NCBI GenBank assembly: GCA_023433185.1
Contig: JAEZEN010000243.1
Coordinates: 1 to 7,921, forward strand
Source: Pseudomonadota bacterium
Lineage (GTDB): Bacteria; Pseudomonadota; Alphaproteobacteria; Rhizobiales; Kaistiaceae
DNA: 7,921 nucleotides
Direction of reading: 5' to 3'
Shown here: positions 1 through 5,419 of the stretch, piece after piece
Numbering within the stretch: the stretch's first letter is position 1
Layout of the letters: each line of letters begins with the position of its first letter
Made by a program: the position numbers and the translations under genes
The notes under the pieces: model-generated
The model's input: only the letters and a program-made list of their open reading frames with translations
Database searches by the model: none
Told to the model about the DNA's origin: nothing

Positions 1-313
1 GGGCAGCAGCGGGCGGAGGGGCCGCCGGCTTCGGCGGCCGCGCGGGCGCCCCAGCAGCGGGTTTCGGGGCCGGGGCGCCGCCCGCCTCGACGATCTCAGC
101 CAGTTTCGCGCCGATCACCACATCCTCGCCTTCGGCGGCGACGATCTGCCCGAGCACCCCGTCGACCGCGGATTCGACCTCCATCGCGGCCTTGTCGGTC
201 TCGAGCTCGACCAGCGGGTCGCCGGCCCTGATCGCGTCGCCGGGCTGCTTGAGCCAGCGCAGGACCTTGGCGCTTTCCATGGTGGCGCTGAGCTTGGGGA
301 CGAGGAAATCCAT
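1..313 (-). CDS. Lipoyl E2 acyltransferase of a 2-oxoacid/acetoin dehydrogenase complex, N-terminal part
   Basis: Only the first 104 codons are in the window; the gene continues past the left edge. Residues 1-75 form a biotinyl/lipoyl domain: MDFLVPKLSATMES at the start, then ELETDKAAMEVES, in which K41 is the expected lipoyl-lysine. From about residue 77 the chain becomes an Ala/Pro-rich segment (PAPKPAAGAP and on), the flexible linker usual between the lipoyl domain and the subunit-binding and catalytic domains of E2. In the complex the lipoyl arm takes the acyl group from E1 and passes it to CoA. The ATG at 313-311 is chosen because it opens the lipoyl domain exactly; it lies 14 bp after the E1-beta stop, with only a weak ribosome binding site, so coupling is likely. 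Because the catalytic domain is not visible, pyruvate, acetoin and branched-chain types cannot be told apart. Confidence 0.9.
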   Translation of the reverse strand, partial: MDFLVPKLSATMESAKVLRWLKQPGDAIRAGDPLVELETDKAAMEVESAVDGVLGQIVAAEGEDVVIGAKLAEIVEAGGAPAPKPAAGAPARPPKPAAPPPAAA

Positions 314-327
314 GGCCAGGCGTCCGG

Positions 328-1299
328 TCAGAGCAGCGACTTGACCGTCGCGGCGATGCGCTCCGGCGAAGGGATCACGGAATCTTCGAGCGGCGGGCTG
401 TACGGCACCGGGTAGTCCGGCAGCGTGACCCGCGCCGGCGGCGCATCGAGATAGTCGAAGGCCTCGACGGTGACCTGCGCGGCGACCTCGGCAGTCCACC
501 CGCCGACCTGCGCCTGTTCCTCGACGCCGACGAGGATGTTGGTTTTCTTCACGCTCTCGACGATCGGGCCGACGATCATCGGGCGGAGCGAGCGGATGTC
601 GAAGACCTCGGCCTCGATGCCGTCCTTCGCCAGCAGCTCCGCCGCCTCGAGCGAGCGGCCGACCATGGCGAGGCTCGCCACGATCGTCGCGTCGCGGCCC
701 TCGCGGAGCAGCGCCGGGCCGGTGAGCGGCGGCACCGGGCCGCCGATGTCGACCGGGCCCTTGGCCGAGAGGAGCGCCTTGTGCTCGAAGACCACGACCG
801 GGTTGTCGTCGCGGATGGCGGCGCGCAGCATGCCGTAGGCCTCGTTCGGCGAGGACGGGCAGACGATGGTGAGGCCGGGCACGGAGAGCAGCCAGGACTC
901 ACCGGTCTGCGAGTGCTGGGCGCCGAAGCGGAGCCCCGCGCCGCCGATGGCACGGATGACCAGCGGTGCCTTGACCTTGCCGCCCGACATGAAGCGGTGC
1001 TTGGCGATCGAGTTGACGATCTGGTCGAAACAGACGCCGAGGAAGTCGGCGAACATGATCTCGGCGATCGGCCGGTAGCCGGTGATGGCAAGGCCGAGCG
1101 CGGCACCGACGAAGCCGGTCTCGGCGATGGGGGTGTCGCGCACCCGCAGCGCGCCGAATTCCTCGTAGAGTCCCTGGCAGGTCTTGAACGGGCCGCCGGA
1201 GGGGCCGATGTCCTCGCCCATGATGAGGATCTTGTCGTCGCGCCGCATCTCCTCCTGGAGGGCGGCAAGGATCGCTTCGCGGTAGGTGATCTCTTGCAT
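328..1299 (-). CDS. 2-oxoacid (pyruvate/acetoin-type) dehydrogenase E1 component, beta subunit
   Basis: A complete 323-residue protein, the normal length for E1-beta subunits of heterotetrameric 2-oxoacid and acetoin dehydrogenases. With the alpha subunit it binds thiamine diphosphate, decarboxylates or cleaves the substrate, and reductively acylates the E2 lipoyl group. Visible family motifs are MGEDIG (27-32), RDTPIAETGFVG (53-64, where E60 is the expected cofactor-activating glutamate), FGAQHSQTGESW (125-136), PGLTIVCPSSPNEAYGML (141-158), VFEHKALL (170-177) and the C-terminal-domain stretch DIRSLRP (234-240). The ATG at 1299-1297 is preceded by TGAGG, which overlaps the stop codon of the alpha gene, giving an 8-bp gap and probable translational coupling. 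The reading frame stays open upstream through the alpha gene, but that part is out-of-frame shadow. Substrate is unknown. Confidence 0.95.
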   Translation of the reverse strand: MQEITYREAILAALQEEMRRDDKILIMGEDIGPSGGPFKTCQGLYEEFGALRVRDTPIAETGFVGAALGLAITGYRPIAEIMFADFLGVCFDQIVNSIAKHRFMSGGKVKAPLVIRAIGGAGLRFGAQHSQTGESWLLSVPGLTIVCPSSPNEAYGMLRAAIRDDNPVVVFEHKALLSAKGPVDIGGPVPPLTGPALLREGRDATIVASLAMVGRSLEAAELLAKDGIEAEVFDIRSLRPMIVGPIVESVKKTNILVGVEEQAQVGGWTAEVAAQVTVEAFDYLDAPPARVTLPDYPVPYSPPLEDSVIPSPERIAATVKSLL

Positions 1300-1307
1300 C
1301 GCGGGCC

Positions 1308-2321
1308 TCAGGCGAAGGTCAGGGTGTGGTAGTCGATGCCGTCGGTGTCCGGCCAGGGCGCCGCGGCGGCGCGTTCGGAGGCGGCGCGCTGGCGGGCACG
1401 CTCCGCGACGATGATCTCCTCCGCCCTGGCCCGCGTCAGGAGCTTCCGCTTGATCAGCGCCGCCTCGTAGAGCCTGAGCGGATCGCGGGCGAGCCAGGCT
1501 TCGACCTCCTTGGGGTCGCGGTACTTCGCCGGGTCGGTGCGCGAGTGGCCGCGGTGGCGGTAGGTCATGCACTCGATGAAGGTCGGCCCGCCGCCGGAGC
1601 GGGCACGGGCGGCAGCCTCGGCGGTGGCGGCGTAGACCGCCTCGACATCGTTGCCGTCGACCTGCACGTTCGCCATCGCATAACCTTCGGCCCGCCGGAT
1701 CAGGTCCTCGTAGGGCGTCGTGTGGTTGATGCGGGTGAACTCGCCGTAGAGGTTGTTCTCGCAGATGAACAGCACCGGCAGCTTCCACACCTGGGCGATG
1801 TTCATCGCCTCGTGGAAGGCGCCGATATTGGTGGCGCCGTCGCCGAAGAAGGTCGCCGAGATCTGCCCGCGGCCGTTCATCTGGGCGGTGACGCCGGCCC
1901 CGACCGAGACCGGAAGGCCGCCGCCGACGATGCCGAAGGCCCCGATCAGGCCCTTGTCGATGTCGGTGAGGTGCATCGAGCCACCGACCCCGCCGCACAC
2001 CCCGGTGGTGCGGCCGAACAGCTCGGCGAAGGCGCCCTCCTCGTCCATGCCGCGGGCGAGGCAGTGGCCGTGGCCGCGATAGGTGTAGCCGATGTAGTCA
2101 TCGTCGCGGAACACCTGGCCGGTGCCGGCCGAGACCGCTTCCTGACCGTGGCAGAGATGGGTGGTGCCGTGGACGAGGCCCTCGAGGAAGCTGCGCTGCA
2201 CCTCCTCCTCGAACTCGCGGATGCGGACCATCATCCGGAACAGCGCGAGACGATCCTCGACGGAGAGCGGCCGGACCCCGGGGGCGGCGGCCTTTGCGGC
2301 CTTGGCTGTCTTCGCCTTCAT
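1308..2321 (-). CDS. 2-oxoacid (pyruvate/acetoin-type) dehydrogenase E1 component, alpha subunit
   Basis: A complete 337-residue protein from the ATG at 2321. It carries the thiamine-diphosphate fold of E1-alpha: the GDG...NN cofactor motif runs from GDGATN (160-165) to ICENN (186-190), and HRGHSRTDPAKYRDP (256-270) is the conserved loop holding the serine that is phosphorylated in eukaryotic homologues. GTTHLCHGQEAV (52-63) and RGHGHCLARG (82-91) are also typical. Start choice: the ATG at 2321 has GGAAA (2327-2331) at good spacing, whereas an in-frame ATG at 2333 and a TTG at 2336 have no visible ribosome binding site; these would add 4 or 5 residues. The short Lys/Ala-rich N-terminus before residue 15 resembles that of alphaproteobacterial PDH/acetoin-type alpha subunits. 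It lies between the enolase-superfamily gene (48-bp gap) and the beta gene (8-bp gap). Confidence 0.94.
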   Translation of the reverse strand: MKAKTAKAAKAAAPGVRPLSVEDRLALFRMMVRIREFEEEVQRSFLEGLVHGTTHLCHGQEAVSAGTGQVFRDDDYIGYTYRGHGHCLARGMDEEGAFAELFGRTTGVCGGVGGSMHLTDIDKGLIGAFGIVGGGLPVSVGAGVTAQMNGRGQISATFFGDGATNIGAFHEAMNIAQVWKLPVLFICENNLYGEFTRINHTTPYEDLIRRAEGYAMANVQVDGNDVEAVYAATAEAAARARSGGGPTFIECMTYRHRGHSRTDPAKYRDPKEVEAWLARDPLRLYEAALIKRKLLTRARAEEIIVAERARQRAASERAAAAPWPDTDGIDYHTLTFA

Positions 2322-2369
2322 GCGCGTTTCCATCAATGGTCGTCGGGCGGTGCCCGGGAAGTGAAGGGA

Positions 2370-3515
2370 CTACGAAACGCGGTGCTTCGCGATCACCTTC
2401 TCGTCGAGTTCGAGCGCGAAGCCGGCCCCCTCGGGCAGCTTGTACTGGCCGTCGACGAAGGGCGAGCGGTTGGCGACGAGCGCGTAGAACATCGGATCGC
2501 GGTCGGGGTGGAAGGTCTCGAGATAGGTCGCGTGCGCGATCGAGGCGAGGAGGTGGGCGGAGATCTGCGGCTCCTCGTGATGGCCCATCTCGACACCGAA
2601 GGACATCGCGGTGCCCGCCACGCGGCGCCACTCGGTCGGCCCCGCCCCCCAGCTCGCGTCGAAATTGCACACGTCGATCGCCCCTGCCATCATCAGGTCG
2701 CGGCAGCCGGCGCGGCCGATCTCGCTCTGCCCCGCACACACCGGAATGCCGGTCATGTTGCGGACCCCGGCCATGTCGATGCGGTCGTTGAACCAGCGCA
2801 CGGGCTCCTCGAACCAGCGGATGTTCTGGTCCTCGACGCGGCGCGCGAAATCCACCGCCTGGCGGAGCGAATAGCCCTGGTTGGCATCGATGGTGAGGAC
2901 GAAATCGTCGCCGACGGCGGAGCGCGCGGCCCGGACGCGGGCCGAATCCTCCTCGGGCGTGCGGCCGCCGACCTTGAACTTGCAGCCGGCGAAGCCCGCG
3001 GCGCGGATCTGCTCCATTTCGCGCCCGAAATCGGCGAGGGTCTTGCCCTCCTCGTAGTAGCCGGCGATGCAGACGATAGGCAGCGAGTCGGTGTAGCCGC
3101 CCCAGAGCTTGTAGAGCGGCACGTCGAGCGCCCGGCCGACGGCGTCCCAGACGGCACTGTCGATGCAGGCCATGGCGCAGGTGCCAAGCTTGCGGTCGCG
3201 GAGGATGTTGTAGGTCGCCGGCAGCATCGCCTTCCACACCCCCTCGGTGTTGAAGGCATCCATGCCGATCACCCGCGGCGCGATCTCCTCGTTGATGATC
3301 TTGATGACCTCGGCCTGGGTCTCGAACTCGTCGCCATTATAGACCTCGCCGACGATGCCCTCGGACGTGTAGAGCCGGGTGACGATCGTGCAGCGATGGG
3401 TCATGAAGTAGTTGCTGCCGCGATAGGTGCGGGGCAGCGGCATCAGGAGGGGGATGCACTCGATCTTCTCGATCTTGAGGCCGCGATGCCCGATCGTGGC
3501 TGCAGGTACCGTCAC
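2370..3515 (-). CDS. Enolase-superfamily enzyme, mandelate racemase/muconate lactonizing type (probable acid-sugar dehydratase)
   Basis: A 381-residue protein that starts at GTG 3515-3513, chosen because a strong ribosome binding site (AAGGGGG) lies 6 bases upstream; a TTG at 3539 would place that site inside the gene. The N-terminal capping domain occupies roughly residues 14-140, followed by a TIM barrel. Barrel-end residues of the mandelate racemase group are visible: K179-x-K181 (CKFKVGG), metal ligands D210 (TIDANQGYS) and E236 (WFEEPV), D286 (NFDASWG), H313 (MGHHEE) and E333 (YLE). The Lys/Lys plus Asp-His set suggests proton abstraction next to a carboxylate, as in acid-sugar dehydratases or racemases. 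The usual third ligand motif GE reads GQSE (262-265). Its place at the head of an operon with E1 and E2 genes fits a dehydratase producing a 2-oxo acid. The exact substrate cannot be read from the sequence. Confidence 0.88.
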   Translation of the reverse strand: MTVPAATIGHRGLKIEKIECIPLLMPLPRTYRGSNYFMTHRCTIVTRLYTSEGIVGEVYNGDEFETQAEVIKIINEEIAPRVIGMDAFNTEGVWKAMLPATYNILRDRKLGTCAMACIDSAVWDAVGRALDVPLYKLWGGYTDSLPIVCIAGYYEEGKTLADFGREMEQIRAAGFAGCKFKVGGRTPEEDSARVRAARSAVGDDFVLTIDANQGYSLRQAVDFARRVEDQNIRWFEEPVRWFNDRIDMAGVRNMTGIPVCAGQSEIGRAGCRDLMMAGAIDVCNFDASWGAGPTEWRRVAGTAMSFGVEMGHHEEPQISAHLLASIAHATYLETFHPDRDPMFYALVANRSPFVDGQYKLPEGAGFALELDEKVIAKHRVS

Positions 3516-3521
3516 GCAAGT

Positions 3522-3528
3522 CCCCCTT
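3522..3528 (-). promoter_or_regulatory. Ribosome binding site of the enolase-superfamily gene
   Basis: On the minus strand this reads AAGGGGG, ending six bases before GTG 3515. It is one of the two strongest Shine-Dalgarno-like sequences in the window, along with that of the gene at 4895, and is the reason for taking GTG rather than the upstream TTG as the start. Confidence 0.7.
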
Positions 3529-3551
3529 CGGCACGCCAATAATATCGTTTC

Positions 3552-3581
3552 AAACTAGACTGCGCCCGCCTCCAGCGTCAA
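3552..3581 (-). promoter_or_regulatory. Candidate promoter of the dehydratase/E1/E2 operon
   Basis: On the minus strand TTGACG (3581-3576) is followed after 18 bases by TAGTTT (3557-3552). The -35 is good (5 of 6 to TTGACA) and the -10 is weak (3 of 6). Transcription would begin near 3545, leaving a leader of about 30 bases that contains the ribosome binding site. The hexamer TATTAT (3544-3539) is a better -10 by itself but has no -35 at proper spacing. Confidence 0.35.
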
Positions 3582-3655
3582 GGGCCGAGCCGGCCATCCG
3601 CGGGAGCCCGCGGTGCAGGGTGCGCCCTCCGTCGGGGAGTCTCGGCGGGTTCGTT

Positions 3656-3675
3656 GGCGCGCATCGTTACGCGCC
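3656..3675. promoter_or_regulatory. Candidate LacI-family operator
   Basis: The sequence GGCGCGCATCGTTACGCGCC is an even inverted repeat: the left half GGCGCGCATC and the reverse complement of the right half GGCGCGTAAC agree at 8 of 10 positions. The centre is CpG, as is characteristic of LacI-family operators, where the hinge helices insert at the central step. It lies 80 bp upstream of the repressor start codon and about 75 bp upstream of the candidate left-operon promoter, so it could serve autoregulation or both directions. Binding by the neighbouring repressor is inferred from position and symmetry only. Confidence 0.45.
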
Positions 3676-3754
3676 CGCAGAAACGCTGGGTTCTGGCATC
3701 GGCTTGAGCTATTGTGATCGGCGACGGAAGTGACGGGGCGCGCCTGCGAAGTAC

Positions 3755-4795
3755 ATGAGCACACCCATCGAGAAGACCGACAAGGCTCTCACCATTCGCG
3801 AGGTGGCGGAGGCTGCCGGCGTCTCGGTCGGAACCGTTTCACGTGTTCTCAACGCCCCGACGACGGTGCGCCCGGCGACCCTGGAAAAGGTCCGGGCGGT
3901 GATCGACCGCATGGGCTTCCAGCCCGACCCGCGTGCCCAGAACATGCGGCGGCGCACGACGATGACCATCGGGTTCATCATCAACGACATCACCAACCCG
4001 ATGCACTCAAACGTCTTCAAGGCGGCCGAGGCCGAATTGCGGCCGCACGGCTTCACGCTCCATCTGGTCAATACCGGCGGCGAACCCCAGCGCGAGGCGG
4101 CGGCGATCGACCTGCTCCAGCGTGGCCGCGTCGACGGGCTGATGATGACGATCAACTCCGAGCAGGACCCTGCCTGCCAGACCCGGCTCGCCACGCTGCG
4201 CGTCCCCGGCGTGCTCCTCGACCGCGAGATGCCGGTGATCATCGACGCGGTCATGACCGACCACGCCTCCGGCATGCGCCAGGCGGTCGATTATCTGATC
4301 GGCCTTGGCCACCGCCGCATCGCCCTGATCACGGCGGGCACCGACATCTGGCCGGGGCGGGAACGCAAGCGGGGCTTTGTCGACGCCTTCGCGCGCCGCG
4401 GCCTCCCCTGCCCGGAAGACCTGATCCGCGCGCGGCACCTGTCCGCTGCCTATGGCCAGCGCGAGACCAGCATGCTCCTCAGAAGCGCCGACCCGCCGAC
4501 GGCGATCATCGCCGGCGGCAACCAGATCCTCGTCGGAGTCCTCCGCGCCGTCCAGCAGCAGGGCGTGGTCATTCCGCGGGACCTGTCGCTGATCACCTGC
4601 GACCGCACCGACCTCGCCACCACCTATCCGGGACCGCTGACCCTGATCGACCGCGACATGGAGGCGATCGGCCGGACCGCGGCGGAACTGCTGCTCGAGC
4701 GCATCACCGGAAAGTCGGTCGACCCGCCGCGCCGGATCACCTTCCCGACCACGCTGATCCTCGGCCATTCCTGCGCGCCGCCCCAGGTGCCTTGA
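3755..4795 (+). CDS. LacI-family transcriptional regulator
   Basis: A complete 346-residue protein of usual family length. The helix-turn-helix lies at about residues 13-33 (IREVAEAAGVSVGTVSRVLN), followed by the hinge segment DPRAQNMRRR (58-67) and a periplasmic-binding-protein-like sensor domain from about 70 to the end (TIGFIINDITNP at 71-82, then HRRIALITAG, and PGPLTLIDRDMEAIG near the C-terminus). In the hinge, M64 occupies the position of the leucine that normally intercalates at the operator centre (AQNM against AQQL in E. coli LacI). The ATG at 3755 has only a weak GAAG before it. The gene is divergent from the dehydratase operon and faces the importer operon from the other side of a small flavoprotein gene, so either or both may be its targets. 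The effector is probably a sugar or sugar acid, by family. Confidence 0.95.
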   Translation: MSTPIEKTDKALTIREVAEAAGVSVGTVSRVLNAPTTVRPATLEKVRAVIDRMGFQPDPRAQNMRRRTTMTIGFIINDITNPMHSNVFKAAEAELRPHGFTLHLVNTGGEPQREAAAIDLLQRGRVDGLMMTINSEQDPACQTRLATLRVPGVLLDREMPVIIDAVMTDHASGMRQAVDYLIGLGHRRIALITAGTDIWPGRERKRGFVDAFARRGLPCPEDLIRARHLSAAYGQRETSMLLRSADPPTAIIAGGNQILVGVLRAVQQQGVVIPRDLSLITCDRTDLATTYPGPLTLIDRDMEAIGRTAAELLLERITGKSVDPPRRITFPTTLILGHSCAPPQVP

Positions 4796-4835
4796 GGCGC
4801 CGCGTCGAGCGCACGACAGGGCGCGCCAGGGGAAC

Positions 4836-4856
4836 AACGGCGCGCGCCGGGCCGTT
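4836..4856. terminator. Possible hairpin after the LacI-family gene
   Basis: AACGGC (4836-4841) and GCCGTT (4851-4856) can pair around a 9-base GC-rich loop and are followed by CTTC, not by a T run. It lies 41 bp after the repressor stop and 39 bp before the next gene. It could attenuate read-through from the repressor gene, but without a T tract a factor-independent terminator is doubtful. Confidence 0.25.
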
Positions 4857-4894
4857 CTTCGGGGACGACCCATCCCGCCCGAAGGAGAGCGCTC

Positions 4895-5395
4895 ATGTCG
4901 AGCCCGGCGAAACTCGAGAAGAAGTTCTGGCAGAGCATCAAGGCCGACCGGACGATGATGCTCGGCCTGGTCGACGCCGATGAGGCCCACACCCGGCCGA
5001 TGACCGCGCTTCTCGATGGCGAAGTCGGGCCGATCTGGTTCTTCACCGCCCGCGACACCTCGATCGTGGAGGCCCTGGCGGAAGGCGGCCGGGCGATCGC
5101 CACCTTCGCCGCGAAGGACCACAGCCTCTTCGCCGCGGTCCATGGCGACCTCCGCATCGACAACGACCGCGCGGTCATCGACCGGCTGTGGAATCCCTTC
5201 GTGGCCGCCTGGTACGAGGACGGCAAGGACGACCCCAAGCTCGTCCTCCTCCGCTTCGACGCCGCCGAGGCGCAGATCTGGGAAAACGCCTCGAGCCTGA
5301 TCGCCGGCATCAAGATGCTGTTCGGCCGCGATCCCAAGCGGGACTACCAGGACAAGGTTGCCGACGTCGACCTCAGCGACGGCGTCCCGGGCTGA
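4895..5395 (+). CDS. Pyridoxamine 5'-phosphate oxidase-like flavin-binding protein (general stress protein 26 family)
   Basis: A complete 166-residue single-domain protein. The pattern fits the split-barrel FMN-binding family related to general stress protein 26: LEKKFWQSIKADRTMMLGLV (7-26), HTRPMTA (32-38), IWFFTARDTSIVEAL (47-61), HGDLRIDNDRAVIDRLWNP (83-101), AWYEDGKDD (105-113) and a late tryptophan in AQIWENASS (126-134). Members bind flavin or related cofactors and are often stress-linked; few have a proven reaction. The ATG at 4895 is well supported by AAGGAG (4882-4887) seven bases upstream. It follows the repressor gene by 99 bp in the same direction and converges with the Mct-like gene. 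No metabolic tie to its neighbours is evident; it may be a bystander. Confidence 0.88.
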   Translation: MSSPAKLEKKFWQSIKADRTMMLGLVDADEAHTRPMTALLDGEVGPIWFFTARDTSIVEALAEGGRAIATFAAKDHSLFAAVHGDLRIDNDRAVIDRLWNPFVAAWYEDGKDDPKLVLLRFDAAEAQIWENASSLIAGIKMLFGRDPKRDYQDKVADVDLSDGVPG

Positions 5396-5402
5396 CCCCT
5401 GT

Positions 5403-5419
5403 CCGGCGTTACCCGCCGG
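5403..5419. terminator. Possible bidirectional hairpin at a convergent gene junction
   Basis: CCGGCG (5403-5408) and CGCCGG (5414-5419) form a 6-bp perfect stem around TTACC, which includes the TAA stop (5411-5409, minus strand) of the Mct-like gene. The stop codons of the two converging genes are only 13 bp apart, so a symmetrical hairpin here could end both transcripts. No T tract follows on either strand, so this is a weak call. Confidence 0.3.

Larger units (their letters stand above)
3516..3754. promoter_or_regulatory. Divergent control region between the dehydratase operon and the LacI-family gene
   Basis: This 239-bp stretch holds no credible gene. Toward the left operon there is an AT-rich island around 3538-3556, unusual in this GC-rich window, next to a possible sigma70-type promoter. 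Toward the repressor gene the best -10-like hexamer is TATTGT (3710-3715), without a convincing -35 element. The region also contains two clear dyads: a CpG-centred 20-bp near-palindrome at 3656-3675 and CCGCGGG-AG-CCCGCGG at 3598-3613. An 8-bp palindrome GGCGCGCC lies at 3737-3744, ten bases before the repressor start. Divergent layout with a LacI-type gene suggests local and auto-regulation. Confidence 0.6.

Noticed and set aside
1..310. Ala/Pro-rich left edge considered as a repeat element
   Set aside because: It is in frame with the lipoyl domain and is the normal E2 interdomain linker.
1300..1998. Upstream extension of the E1-beta frame into the alpha gene
   Set aside because: The extra residues are Arg/Gly/His-rich with no domain, overlap the real alpha subunit out of frame, and E1-beta motifs begin only at the ATG at 1299.
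3516..3539. TTG start at 3539 for the enolase-superfamily gene, adding 8 residues
   Set aside because: It would place the strong AAGGGGG ribosome binding site within the coding region; GTG 3515 has this site at ideal spacing.
1326..3542. 738-codon open frame on the plus strand opposite the E1-alpha and enolase-superfamily genes
   Set aside because: It lies antisense to two clearly recognisable enzymes, reads as Asp/Arg/Val/Gly/Ala/His-rich low-complexity protein, and is what GC-rich third-position bias produces on the opposite strand.
3555..3764. 69-codon minus-strand open frame in the divergent intergenic region
   Set aside because: No domain, no ribosome binding site worth the name, and it covers the promoter/operator region and the repressor start.
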